This document shows positions 51,971-60,209 of a stretch of DNA of 64,000 bases, one piece after another. Below the pieces are notes generated by a model, which searched no databases, was not told the DNA's origin, and worked only from the letters and a program-made list of their open reading frames with translations. This DNA is from CATQGW01 sp965242565 (GTDB taxonomy: Bacteria > Chloroflexota > Dehalococcoidia > Bin125): positions 2,418,001-2,482,000 of the forward strand of contig OZ251457.1 of NCBI GenBank assembly GCA_965242565.1, written 5' to 3'. The stretch's first letter is position 1, and the number at the start of each line of letters is the position of its first letter. Made by a program: the position numbers and the translations under genes.

Positions 51971-53231
51971 GCCGCCGCCCGACGACGAGCTCGCCCTCCA
52001 GCGCCGCTGGGCCGAAGGGCGCTGGCCCTCCCCCTGGCTCCGGCCCGAGCGCGGCGGCCCGCCCCTCCGCGTCCACTTCGCCGGCCGCTGGAACCGCGGC
52101 CCCGGACCCGACTTCCGCGGCGCAATCCTGCTCGACGCCCACGGCCGCGCACGCCGCGGCGACGTCGAACTGCACCGCCGACCCGCCGGCTGGCGCAGCC
52201 ACGGCCACCACCGCGACCCCGCCTATGACCGCGTCCTGCTCCACGTCGTCGGCGACACCGCCGGCCCAAGCCACGGCCCGCCCGCCGCGCTGCTCCCGCC
52301 CGACGACCGCGACGGCCTTCACCCCGAGTCTCAGCTGCCCCAGCCGCCCCAACCACCTTGTGCGCGCGTCCTCCACCGCGCCGGCGCGCACGCCGTCGCC
52401 GCCCGCCTCCGACGCCTCGCGCGCGCCCGCCTCGCCCGCAAAGCCGCCGCCCTCCGCCGCCAGCGCGCCCAATGGCAAGCGCACGGGCGCAGCGACAGCC
52501 GCGAACTGCTCGCCTGCTGGGCGCTCGCCCGCGCGCTCGGCATGCCCCGCAACGCCGCAATCACCGCCGCCGCCCTCGAAACCCTCTGGCCCCGCATCGC
52601 CGCCGCCAACGCCAACCCCGCCGACCAACAGCCCACCCCCGACCCGACCGCCCAGCTGACCGCCAACCCCGCCGACCAACAGCTCGCCGATGACCTGATC
52701 GCCCAGCTAACCGTCGACCTCGCCGCCCGCCCCGGCTGGCGCCGCGGCCGCGGCGCCCTCGGTACGCCCCACGGCGCCGCCCAGGCCCTCGGCCTCCTGC
52801 TCGCCCGCTGGGCGCCAGGCCAAGCCGCCGCCGCCTGCCGCCGCCTCGCCCAGGCCGCCCCAACCGAAGCCGCCGAAGCGCTGCGCATCCCCCGCCTGCT
52901 CGGCCCCGCCCGCGCCCGCCAGCTCCTCGCCGACGCCGTCTACCCTGCCGCCCTTGCGCTCAACGCGCCCAACCCGGCCGAAATCGAACGCCGCTGGCTC
53001 AACCTCCCCGCCGCCCGCTACCAGCGCACCGACCCACTCCGCGAGCGCCTCCGCCCGCTCCCCTTCCGCCACGCCGAAGCCCAGGCCTTGCTCGACCTCG
53101 AGCGCGCCTGGTGCGCCCAGGCCGCCTGCGCCGTCTGTCCCCTCGGCCGCCTCGCCCCCGAGCGCCCCCGCCCCGCCGCCCTCATCCCCAGCCTCAACCT
53201 CCCCCCAAACCATCCGCCCGCATCGGACTAA
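51951..53231 (+). CDS. DUF2851-family protein
   Basis: A 426-residue protein whose N-terminus matches DUF2851: ELALQRRWAEGRWP, VHFAGRWNRGPGPDFRGAIL, GDVELHRRPAGWRSHGHHRD and PAYDRVLLHVV. The spacing PD (53-54), then D71-V-E73-L-H75, resembles a PD-(D/E)XK-type metal site, so a nuclease fold is possible but unproven. The middle is Arg/Ala-rich and contains a 17-residue tandem duplication: each copy starts ANPADQQ and ends AQLT (52611-52712). The C-terminus has a CAQAACAVCPLG cysteine motif. It overlaps the XRE gene upstream by 20 bases and lies opposite tsaD across a repeat-filled gap. Confidence 0.8.
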   Translation: MTTRAAEPPPDDELALQRRWAEGRWPSPWLRPERGGPPLRVHFAGRWNRGPGPDFRGAILLDAHGRARRGDVELHRRPAGWRSHGHHRDPAYDRVLLHVVGDTAGPSHGPPAALLPPDDRDGLHPESQLPQPPQPPCARVLHRAGAHAVAARLRRLARARLARKAAALRRQRAQWQAHGRSDSRELLACWALARALGMPRNAAITAAALETLWPRIAAANANPADQQPTPDPTAQLTANPADQQLADDLIAQLTVDLAARPGWRRGRGALGTPHGAAQALGLLLARWAPGQAAAACRRLAQAAPTEAAEALRIPRLLGPARARQLLADAVYPAALALNAPNPAEIERRWLNLPAARYQRTDPLRERLRPLPFRHAEAQALLDLERAWCAQAACAVCPLGRLAPERPRPAALIPSLNLPPNHPPASD

Positions 53232-53287
53232 CGCGCGTTCACACCTCCGTCACACCCGCCGCTCCGCCTCCGACATGCCGCGCCCTC

Positions 53288-53356
53288 TTCTCCGTCATAT
53301 CCGCGCCCCTCTCTCCGTCATATCCGCACCCCTCTCTCCGTCATATCCGCACCCCT
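53288..53356 (+). repeat. Three 23-base tandem half-elements
   Basis: Each unit reads CTCTCCGTCATATCCGC followed by ACCCCT or GCCCCT. This is the left arm of the palindromic repeat without its right arm, leading directly into the complete type A element at 53361. Confidence 0.8.
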
Positions 53357-53360
53357 CTCT

Positions 53361-53407
53361 CCGTCATACCCGCGCTTGCCGCGGGTATCTCGACGTGAAC
53401 AGCACCA
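53361..53407 (+). repeat. Palindromic repeat type A, copy 3
   Basis: CCGTC, then ATACCCGCG-CTTGC-CGCGGGTAT, then CTCGACGTGAACAGCACCA: 47 bases, identical to the copy at 62255. Confidence 0.9.
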
Positions 53408-53424
53408 GCGCCACCCCTACCTTC

Positions 53425-53452
53425 CCGTCATTCCCGCCCTCGAGCGGGAACC
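53425..53452 (+). repeat. Palindromic repeat type B, copy 2
   Basis: CCGTC followed by ATTCCCGC and GCGGGAAC, with loop CCTCGA, 17 bases after the type A element. The outermost base pair is lost. Confidence 0.8.
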
Positions 53453-53509
53453 TTCCCGCGCGCCCTCCAACCTCCGCTTCCCCAAGATCCGTCGCCCCAG
53501 CGCTCCCCT

Positions 53510-53546
53510 CCGTCGCCCCAGACTTGATCTGGGGCCCAAACCCAAA
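53510..53546 (+). repeat. Palindromic repeat type C, copy 3
   Basis: CCGTC, GCCCCAGA-CTTGA-TCTGGGGC, then CCAAACCCAAA. A broken partial copy (CCGTCGCCCCAGCG) precedes it at about 53489. The gap 53232-53590 is filled by A, B and C elements in the same order as at 62255 (A, C) and 3942 (A, C, D). Confidence 0.88.
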
Positions 53547-53590
53547 CCCCGCAAACAGCACCGCCGGCCTGCCTCACCCCAAAACACCCC

Positions 53591-54628
53591 TCAGCGCGTC
53601 CCCGCAGAAAACACCTCCGGCCCCGACGTGCTGAACACATCAAACTCCAGCGCCGCGCTGGCCCGCTCCCGCCGGTAGCTCGCCGCCGCCCCGATCATCG
53701 CCGCGTTGTCGGTGCAGAGCCTGATCGGCGGCACCCGCACCGGCACGGAGCAGCGCTCGGCCAGCGCCTCGCGCAGCGCCCCGTTGGCCGCCACCCCGCC
53801 GGCCACGATCACGCAGGCCGCGCCCCGCTCCTCGGCCGCCGCCGCCGTCTTCGCCGCCAGCACATCGACCACCGCCTCCTGGAAGCGCGCCGCCGTGGCC
53901 GGCACATCGAACTCGCCCGCCCGCGTGCGATGCAGCACCGCCGTCTTCAGCCCGCTGAATGAAAAGTCGTGGCTGCCCCGCAGCCAGGCGCGCGGAAACG
54001 GTTCCGTCGCGGCCAGCGTCTCCGGATCCGCCTCGCGCGCCGCCCGCTCGATCACCGGCCCGCCCGGAAACGGCAGCCCCAGCAGCCGCCCGACCTTGTC
54101 GAACGCCTCGCCCGCCGCGTCGTCGCGCGTCTGCCCCAACCGCTCCACCACCCCGTGATCGGTGATCCAGAACAACTCCGTGTGCCCGCCCGACACCACC
54201 AACGCCACCAGCGGAAACGGCGGCGGCGTATCGTCCCACGCCTCCCGCGCCGGGCGCAGCCAGTTGGCGTAGAGATGCCCCTCGATGTGATGCACCGGGA
54301 TCAGCGGCAGCCCCCGCGCCCAGGCCGCCGCCTTGGCCGCGTTGACCCCCACCAACAGCGAGCCGCCCAGCCCGGGCCCCTGCGTGACCGCCATCGCGTC
54401 GATGTCCTCCCAGCCGCAGCCTGCCGCGTCCAGCGTGCCCTGCAGCACCGGCGCCAGGTTGCGCAGGTGCTCGCGGCTCGCCACCTCCGGCACCACCCCC
54501 CCGTAGCGGCTGTGCAGCTCCGCCTGCGAGGCCACCACCGAGGCCAGCACCTCCACGCCGTCCTCGATCACCGCCCCCGCGAACTCGTCGCACGAAGACT
54601 CCAGCGCCAACACCCGAAACGGTTTCAT
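53591..54628 (-). CDS. tsaD: tRNA N6-threonylcarbamoyladenosine synthase subunit TsaD
   Basis: The start is the ATG at 54628 after GAGGGGG, giving 345 residues. TsaD transfers the threonylcarbamoyl group to A37 of ANN-decoding tRNAs with TsaB and TsaE. Visible motifs are VLALESSCDEFAGAVIEDG, YGGVVPEVASREH, AVTQGPGLGGSLLVGVNAAK and the metal-binding HHIEGHLYANW with its two His. LVVSGGHTELF, GEAFDKVGRLLGLPFPGGP, FSFSGLKTAVLH and IVAGGVAANGALRE follow. It is convergent with the DUF2851 gene. No tsaB or tsaE is seen nearby. Confidence 0.96.
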   Translation of the reverse strand: MKPFRVLALESSCDEFAGAVIEDGVEVLASVVASQAELHSRYGGVVPEVASREHLRNLAPVLQGTLDAAGCGWEDIDAMAVTQGPGLGGSLLVGVNAAKAAAWARGLPLIPVHHIEGHLYANWLRPAREAWDDTPPPFPLVALVVSGGHTELFWITDHGVVERLGQTRDDAAGEAFDKVGRLLGLPFPGGPVIERAAREADPETLAATEPFPRAWLRGSHDFSFSGLKTAVLHRTRAGEFDVPATAARFQEAVVDVLAAKTAAAAEERGAACVIVAGGVAANGALREALAERCSVPVRVPPIRLCTDNAAMIGAAASYRRERASAALEFDVFSTSGPEVFSAGTR

Positions 54629-54726
54629 CGTCGCCCCCTCGCTCTGCAAATCCCGATCGTCTCGCCGCTCCACCCTCAGCGTATCGCCCCGCTCGCCCCA
54701 TCGCCCAACCGGTCCGTCAGCCCGCC

Positions 54727-54762
54727 GGTTGGCCTGTCGGTTGGCCTGTCGGTTGGCCTACC
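54727..54762 (+). repeat. 12-base tandem repeat GGTTGGCCTGTC, three units
   Basis: Units at 54727, 54739 and 54751 (the last one GGTTGGCCTACC). It lies between tsaD and the upstream gene on the minus strand, just past that gene's stop. No function is apparent. Confidence 0.75.
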
Positions 54763-54772
54763 AGTCGACCCG

Positions 54773-57082
54773 TCAGTCGGCTGCCGGCAGCGGCGACGCC
54801 AGCAGCCGATCAGCCAGCGCGTACACAATCCGCCCGCGCGCCTCATCCACCCCCACCCCCCGCAGCCCGCGCAGCTCCTCCGCCGCAATCTGACGACTCA
54901 GTCCACCGTCCGGCCCCAGCACCAACACCCGATCATTGCCCCGGTCGGCCAGATACAGCAGACCCGACACCTGCCCCACGCCCAGCGAAGCCGGCACCAG
55001 CGGACCGCGATCCAGACCCTCCAGCGTCAACGGACTCTCCTCCCCGTCCACAAAGCGCCGCAGCCGCCCGTCGTCCATCGAAACAAACACCTCAACCGAG
55101 CCGCCCGCCCGCAGCGCAACCGCCAGATCGATCGCCGACGCCAAATTCACCCGCGGCGTCATCCGCTGCGGCGAACCCAGCGCCCCGTCCGCCGCCGCCC
55201 GCGGGAAACGCCAGACCGCGCCCCCGCGCGCGTCCAGCGCCCACAACCCGTCGCCCGCCACCGCAATCGCGTCCAGCGAACCCAGCCGCTCCGCCTGCGG
55301 CATCCCAATCAGCAGCGCCCCCGCAGCGTCGATCCGAAACAACTGCCGCTCGCTGTCCAGCACCCACAGCGCCGCGCCGTCCGGCGCCAGCGAAATCGGC
55401 CGCCCCGTGCTCCGCGCGCCCACCGCGCCTGATGCCGCCCCCGATGCCGCGCCCAGCGCCGCGCCCAGCGCCGCGCCCTCGCTGAACAACACGCTCGCCA
55501 GACCCGTCTCCCCAATCGCGAACACCCGCCCCCCCGCGTCGTCCAGCGCATACAGCCGGTCGCCCCCGCCAGTGCTCCCTGCGCCCGCCAGATAGATCGC
55601 GCCCAGCGCAATGCTCGGCCCGAAGCGCCCCAGATCCACCAGCGTCTCGAACGCGGCCGGCACGAAGAGCAAATCCAGCTCCGCCAGCGCCGCCTCAATC
55701 TCGCCCCGCAAATCCAGCGCCTGCTGATCCAGCGGCTTGTCTTCCAGCGCCAAATTCACATCGCCCAACGCCTGCCGCAGCGACGCCCGCGAACTCGCCA
55801 CATCCACCCCCAGCGCCGCCGCCGCCAGCCCCTGCCGAGCGCTCTCCAGCCGCGCCCCGAACTGCTCATCCCCGTTCGAGAGCAGCGTCGGGACCACCAG
55901 CGCCGCCGAAATCGCCGCCAACACCGCCAGCATCCCGAACAGCGCAATCAACGTCGTCCGCAGCGGCGGCCCTCGACGCTTCCGCTGACTCTCCAGCTCC
56001 GGCCGGTTCGCCGCCGGATCCGGCAGCTCGCCGCTCAAGTCCGCCAGCGGACGCCCCCAGCCCGGCGCCGCGCCTACCCCCCCGGCCTCCACCGCCAACA
56101 CCGACAGATCCACGGCCGCAAACGGATTCGTCGGCCAGCTCCCGCGCGGCGCCGGCGGCGCCGCAAACACAAACTCCGGCGCGCCCGCCGGCGGCGCGGG
56201 CGGCGGCGGCGCGGGGAGAGGCGCAGACGCCGCCGCCTCCGATTCCGTCGACCGCTCGACCAACGCAGGCGCAGCCGACTCCGCCTCCACCGACACCGAC
56301 GCCGCATCGATCCGCGGCGCCGGCTCCATCGGCGGAGTCTCAGGCGCGGGCGCCGCCGACCCCTCAGCCGCCCCAGCCGTCCCACTGCCCGCCTCCGACG
56401 GATCCGACCCCGGCACCCCAATCACCATCGCCGCAGCCTGCGTCAACTCCCGCAGCGCCGGATACAAATTCGGCAGCACATCATCCACCGCCAGCTGACC
56501 CAAATTCGCCTGCCCTGCCGCGTCGATCAGCCGCTGCGCATTGCTCGTCAGCAGCAGCGCCCAGCCGTCGCGCGCAACCGGCAGCGGGAAAAACTGCACC
56601 CGCAGCGCCCCGCCCCCGCCGATCGGCTGCGCCGCCGCCGCGCCCTCCCGCAGCGCGCGCACATGCAACTCGCGCAACCCCCCCGGCGGCGGATCACCCG
56701 CCAGCACCGCCAGCGACGGACCCGCCTGCGCCAAAATCCCCGCCTCCCCCTCCCGCAGCAGCACGCACGACACCCCGTAACTCGCCTGCTGCGCCGGCAA
56801 ATGCTCCCGATTCCACTGCCGCAACTCCTCGTGACGACCCTCCAGCACCTCAATCAGCGTCCCCGTCAGCGAGCGCGCCCTCGGATCAAACGCCTCCCCA
56901 ATCCGCCCCACGAACCCGTCGATGAACGCATCCCCGCCCGGCGACGCCGACTCCGCCAGCACGAACAGGCGCACCAGCCGCCCGCGGCGATCCCGCGCCT
57001 CCGCCAGCGCAATCTGCGGCGAATCCTCAACCGCGTTGCCCCCCGCAATCCGCAACTGCGATGTCCACACCGAGTCAGTCAT
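54773..57082 (-). CDS. Membrane protein with degenerate PP2C-like N-domain and beta-propeller C-domain
   Basis: The start is taken at the ATG at 57082 (769 residues); its ribosome-binding site is weak. Residues 1-~230 have the outline of a PPM/PP2C phosphatase: SYGVSCVLLREGEAGILAQA followed by GPSLAVL, and DGWALLLTSNAQRLID where active enzymes have SDG. The metal-binding Asp residues are mostly not in place, so it is probably inactive. A Pro/Ala/Glu-rich linker follows, then Arg/Lys residues and one transmembrane helix (~380-402, TLIALFGMLAVLAAISAALV). A coiled region (ARLESARQGLAAAALGVDVA) and an NHL-like propeller (LYALDDAGGRVFAIG, LWALDARGGAVWRFP, LYLADRGNDRVLVLGPDG) complete it. I infer a sensor or scaffold. 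Confidence 0.7.
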   Translation of the reverse strand: MTDSVWTSQLRIAGGNAVEDSPQIALAEARDRRGRLVRLFVLAESASPGGDAFIDGFVGRIGEAFDPRARSLTGTLIEVLEGRHEELRQWNREHLPAQQASYGVSCVLLREGEAGILAQAGPSLAVLAGDPPPGGLRELHVRALREGAAAAQPIGGGGALRVQFFPLPVARDGWALLLTSNAQRLIDAAGQANLGQLAVDDVLPNLYPALRELTQAAAMVIGVPGSDPSEAGSGTAGAAEGSAAPAPETPPMEPAPRIDAASVSVEAESAAPALVERSTESEAAASAPLPAPPPPAPPAGAPEFVFAAPPAPRGSWPTNPFAAVDLSVLAVEAGGVGAAPGWGRPLADLSGELPDPAANRPELESQRKRRGPPLRTTLIALFGMLAVLAAISAALVVPTLLSNGDEQFGARLESARQGLAAAALGVDVASSRASLRQALGDVNLALEDKPLDQQALDLRGEIEAALAELDLLFVPAAFETLVDLGRFGPSIALGAIYLAGAGSTGGGDRLYALDDAGGRVFAIGETGLASVLFSEGAALGAALGAASGAASGAVGARSTGRPISLAPDGAALWVLDSERQLFRIDAAGALLIGMPQAERLGSLDAIAVAGDGLWALDARGGAVWRFPRAAADGALGSPQRMTPRVNLASAIDLAVALRAGGSVEVFVSMDDGRLRRFVDGEESPLTLEGLDRGPLVPASLGVGQVSGLLYLADRGNDRVLVLGPDGGLSRQIAAEELRGLRGVGVDEARGRIVYALADRLLASPLPAAD

Positions 57083-57165
57083 GCGCGCGTACCGGATTCC
57101 GACCCTCAAACCCCGCCTGCTCCCCCCATCGTAGCGGGCGATACATTCGCCGCACCGCCCGCTCG

Positions 57166-57195
57166 TTACCCGCTCATTACGACGCTCCGTATAAT
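57166..57195 (+). promoter_or_regulatory. Promoter of the 57260-58937 gene pair
   Basis: A consensus -10 box TATAAT (57190-57195) is preceded by TTACCC 18 bases upstream (57166-57171). Transcription would start near 57202, about 58 bases before the first ATG. Confidence 0.6.
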
Positions 57196-57259
57196 CCAAC
57201 CACCACCGGCGGCGCGCGCCGGGCTGCCGCCCGCGCGCCCACTGCGGAGCAGCGCCCGC

Positions 57260-57727
57260 ATGTCCCAATTCGCACCCGACCAACAAACCGCCCAAGCCGC
57301 CCAAACCGCTCTGCGCGCCGAACTGCGCCTCCGCCTCGCCGATGAAGCCGTCGCCGCCGCCGCCGACCGCGTCCAGGCCCTGCTCCGCGAAGCCGCCCTC
57401 GAACTCCGACCCTTCCCTCCCTTCCCCGGCGCGTTTTTCACAATCGGCGTTGAAGTCGAACCCGACGGCGTCCAAGATCGAAACATCGGCTGCGTCATCG
57501 TGACCGAGGAAGGCGACCTGCGCGAACTGCAAATCTCGTTCGACGATGAAGGCCCCGCCGCGCTCTTCGGCGCGAGCGACCCCGTCTCCATGCGCGACGA
57601 AACCCTGCTCGAACTGGACAACCTCTCACCCCACGACCGCCTCGCCCTCGCGCGCAACGGCTTGCAGGCCCTCTCCCAACTGCTCAGCCCGCACCCAGCC
57701 CAACCACCTGCCCAACCACCTAACTGA
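57260..57727 (+). CDS. Small acidic protein of unknown function
   Basis: A 155-residue protein, ATG at 57260 after GGAG. I do not recognise a family. The first ~45 residues are an Ala/Arg/Leu-rich amphipathic helix (TALRAELRLRLADEAVAAAA). The middle is an acidic beta-rich segment (FFTIGVEVEPDG, IGCVIVTEEGDLRELQIS), and the end is a helix (SPHDRLALARNGLQALSQLL) with a Pro/Gln tail. There is no signal peptide or membrane segment. It is divergent from the PP2C-like/propeller gene and 10 bases upstream of the TPR gene, so it forms an operon with the latter. Confidence 0.65.
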   Translation: MSQFAPDQQTAQAAQTALRAELRLRLADEAVAAAADRVQALLREAALELRPFPPFPGAFFTIGVEVEPDGVQDRNIGCVIVTEEGDLRELQISFDDEGPAALFGASDPVSMRDETLLELDNLSPHDRLALARNGLQALSQLLSPHPAQPPAQPPN

Positions 57728-57737
57728 GGAGCCAACC

Positions 57738-58937
57738 GTGCAAATTCTCGCATTCCTGCTGCGCATCGCGCCCTGGCTCGCCGGACTCTGGCTCTACCGC
57801 ACCCTCCAGCAGCAGCAGCAACTCGAACGCGACCTCAGCCAGGAGCGCCTCGACCACCTCCAGCTCCAGCTCAACTCCGAGCGCGCCCGCCGCGAACAAG
57901 CCGAACTGATGGCGCGCGAAGCCGTCCAGGCGGGCGGCGACCGCGGCGCCGAGCCGCCTCGCGCCCGCCCCGCCCCACCGCTCTCAACGACGCCTCCGAC
58001 GACGCCCGCTCCCCCTACCCCTCAGCCGACAGCCGTTTCCGCGCCGCCCCCTCCGCCCGCCGCGCCCGCGCCGCTGCCCGAACCGACGCCGCCCGCCCCA
58101 CCGGTCGCCGCCGAACCCCCCGCACCACCTGCGCCCCCTGCGCCGCCCTCCCAACCGATCGGCGCCTCCGCGCCCCCGCCCAGCCCCCCATCGAGTCCCC
58201 CGCCGTCGGCCCCCGCGCCGCCGACGGAGCCCCCGGCGATGCCCGCTCCCCCACCGCCCACACCGGAGCCGCCCGCACCGGAGCCGCTCCCGCGCGCCGA
58301 AGAGGACCGGCCCGCCGCCCAAATCCCCGCCCCCCGCAGCGCCGCCTCCTACCTCGATGAAGGCAACGCCCACTTCGGCGCCGGCAACTACGAACAGGCC
58401 GGCCTCCAATACGGACGCGCCATCGAAGCCGACCCCAACTCCGCCGCCGCCTACTACAACCGCGCCAACGCACTCGTCCGCCTCGACCGCAGCGAAGAAG
58501 CCGCCGGCGACTACGAACGCGCCATCGAACTCGCCCCCGACGACCCCGACATCTACGTCAACCGCGGCCTGCTCCGACTCTTCGAGCGCGACTTCGACTC
58601 CGCCGAACAGGACTTCCGCCACGCGCTCGTCCTGCGCCCCGACGACGGCGCAGCCCACACCAACCTCGGCCTCACTCTGCTCTACGAAGAACGCGCCCAG
58701 GAAGCGCTCGACTCCTTCACCACTGCCGTCGCGCTCGAACCCGGCCAGCCCGGCGCCCACTACGGTCTGGCCAGCGCCGCCGCCGCCCTCGGACAGGCCG
58801 ATGCAGCCGTCAGCGCCCTCCAGCAGGCCACCAGCCTCAACCCCCGCTACGCCGAAGCCGCGCGCACCGACGACCACTTCGAATCGCTCCGCTCCAACCC
58901 CGGCTTCCAGGCCCTCGTCGGCAACGCCGGCAACTAG
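57738..58937 (+). CDS. Membrane-anchored TPR protein
   Basis: The start is the GTG at 57738, with GAGGAG seven bases upstream (399 residues). Residues ~3-20 form one transmembrane helix (ILAFLLRIAPWLAGLWLY). A coiled coil follows (LQQQQQLERDLSQERLDHLQ), then ~130 residues of almost pure Pro/Ala linker. From ~203 onward there are four to five tetratricopeptide repeats (YLDEGNAHFGAGNYEQAGLQ, YYNRANALVRLDRSEEAAGD, YVNRGLLRLFERDFDSAEQD, HTNLGLTLLYEERAQEALDS). The last helix DDHFESLRSNPGFQALVG is common in bacterial TPR proteins. It probably holds a protein complex at the membrane; partners are unknown. Confidence 0.85.
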   Translation: MQILAFLLRIAPWLAGLWLYRTLQQQQQLERDLSQERLDHLQLQLNSERARREQAELMAREAVQAGGDRGAEPPRARPAPPLSTTPPTTPAPPTPQPTAVSAPPPPPAAPAPLPEPTPPAPPVAAEPPAPPAPPAPPSQPIGASAPPPSPPSSPPPSAPAPPTEPPAMPAPPPPTPEPPAPEPLPRAEEDRPAAQIPAPRSAASYLDEGNAHFGAGNYEQAGLQYGRAIEADPNSAAAYYNRANALVRLDRSEEAAGDYERAIELAPDDPDIYVNRGLLRLFERDFDSAEQDFRHALVLRPDDGAAHTNLGLTLLYEERAQEALDSFTTAVALEPGQPGAHYGLASAAAALGQADAAVSALQQATSLNPRYAEAARTDDHFESLRSNPGFQALVGNAGN

Positions 58938-59009
58938 CCGCCCCCCGCCGCCCCGCCCGCCGCCGCGCCCACACCAAGCCCGCCACAGGCTCAGCCTCAA
59001 GCCCCGGCC

Positions 59010-59438
59010 ATGACCGAGATCCGCGAATACCGCAAGGCCCAGCGCTGCGAACGCGGCGGCCGCCTGCGGCGCTGCCGCCGCCCACTCGCCGGACAGTGCC
59101 AATACTGCGCCCTCGGCTTCTGCGACCGCCACGGCATGCTGCTCGACGACGGCCAACAAGTCTGCGCCGCCAAACCCTGCCAGGCCAAGAAAATCGATGT
59201 CGAGCGCCACCTCGTCTTCAAAGCCGCAGCGCTGCAGCGCAACAACGCCGGCCGCTGCGGCATGCCCGACTGCGCAACCCCGCACTTCCGCGATTGCGAG
59301 CGCTGCCTGCGCCGCTACTGCACCGCCCACCTCGGCGAAATCATGATCCAGGTCGTCCGCGGCGCCGAGCGCGCCATGGAAGTCCTCCGCCTCTGCCGAC
59401 ACTGCCAAAACCGCGCCGCCCTCTGGTCCGACCACTAA
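59010..59438 (+). CDS. Small cysteine/histidine-rich zinc-finger protein
   Basis: A 142-residue protein with no strong ribosome-binding site. Two Cys/His clusters look like cross-brace zinc fingers of the AN1 or B-box sort: CRRPLAGQCQYCALGFCDRH followed by VCAAKPC, and CGMPDCATPHFRDCERCLRR followed by YCTAH. Both have the pattern C-x(n)-C-x2-C-x4-C-x2-H. A final C-RHC pair precedes the stop. Such fingers are commonest in eukaryotes, and I do not know a named bacterial family that fits. There is no membrane segment. It follows the TPR gene by 72 bases. Confidence 0.7.
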   Translation: MTEIREYRKAQRCERGGRLRRCRRPLAGQCQYCALGFCDRHGMLLDDGQQVCAAKPCQAKKIDVERHLVFKAAALQRNNAGRCGMPDCATPHFRDCERCLRRYCTAHLGEIMIQVVRGAERAMEVLRLCRHCQNRAALWSDH

Positions 59439-59493
59439 CCCCCCATCCCACGTCATTCCCGCCGCCCATCTGCCGCCATTCCAGCCCAAAGAT

Positions 59494-59520
59494 CCGTCAT
59501 TCCGGCGCACGCTGGAATCC
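59494..59520 (+). repeat. Palindromic repeat type D, copy 2
   Basis: CCGTC, then the stem ATTCCGGC / GCTGGAAT with loop GCAC. It differs by one base from the inverted copy at 4200-4226. It lies in the 240-base convergent gap 59439-59678, which otherwise holds only short CCGTCATT-like fragments. Confidence 0.85.
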
Positions 59521-59678
59521 AAACCCAACACCGTTCACAGCACCACGGCCCCGAGCCACCCCCCCCCCCAACGCCCGCGCGCAGGACATCCCCAACGCCG
59601 CGCCGCCGACAACCGCCGCACGGATTCCCGCGCAAAGCGGAAACGACGAACCGGGACGGAAACCAAAACCCCCACCCC

Positions 59679-60173
59679 TCAATCCAACCCCCGCGCCGCC
59701 CGCCACGCCGCCAAAATCTCCCCGTCCCGCGCAAAACTCGGCCCAACCTCCACCGGCGCCCGCCACGCCGCATCCCGCGCCTCCGGCCCCGCCGCCAGCC
59801 GCCCGCCCACCGACCGCGCGCGCCAGACCAGCAGCACCACCGGATCCCCACCGCCCGACCACACCCCCAGCAACTCCCCCACCTCCACCTCGATCCCCGT
59901 CTCCTCCCGCACCTCCCGCCGCGCCGCCTCCCGCACCTCCTCGCCCGCATCCACAAACCCGCTCGGCCACGCCCACGCCCCCAGCTGCGGCTCGTGATCC
60001 CGCTGCATATAGAGCAGCCGCCCCGCCTCGTCTTCCACCAACACCACCACCGCCAGCTTCGGATCCGAATAATGCACAAACTCGCACGACCCGCACCAGC
60101 GCCGACCGTCCCCCCGACCCTCCAGACGCAGCCGCGCCCCGCAGCGCGGACAAAAGCGCGGCGGCTCCGTCAT
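59679..60173 (-). CDS. Nudix hydrolase with N-terminal zinc ribbon (NudC/ADP-ribose pyrophosphatase-like)
   Basis: A 164-residue protein. A zinc ribbon (CPRCGAR...CGSC, residues 8-30) is followed by the Nudix fold. The Nudix box is complete: GFVDAGEEVREAARREVREE followed by TGIEV, matching G-x5-E-x7-REVREETGI. Zinc ribbon plus Nudix is the layout of NADH pyrophosphatases and related ADP-ribose hydrolases, though full NudC proteins are larger. It would hydrolyse a nucleoside diphosphate linked to another group. It lies 36 bases downstream of the PIG-L gene on the same strand. Confidence 0.9.
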   Translation of the reverse strand: MTEPPRFCPRCGARLRLEGRGDGRRWCGSCEFVHYSDPKLAVVVLVEDEAGRLLYMQRDHEPQLGAWAWPSGFVDAGEEVREAARREVREETGIEVEVGELLGVWSGGGDPVVLLVWRARSVGGRLAAGPEARDAAWRAPVEVGPSFARDGEILAAWRAARGLD

Positions 60174-60209
60174 CGCCCAACGCTCACAGCGTCACAGCGC
60201 TCGACAGCG

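Noticed and set aside
53288..53407. Possible CRISPR array
   Set aside because: The 23-base units follow each other without unique spacers and are left arms of the dispersed hairpin repeat; there are no cas genes.
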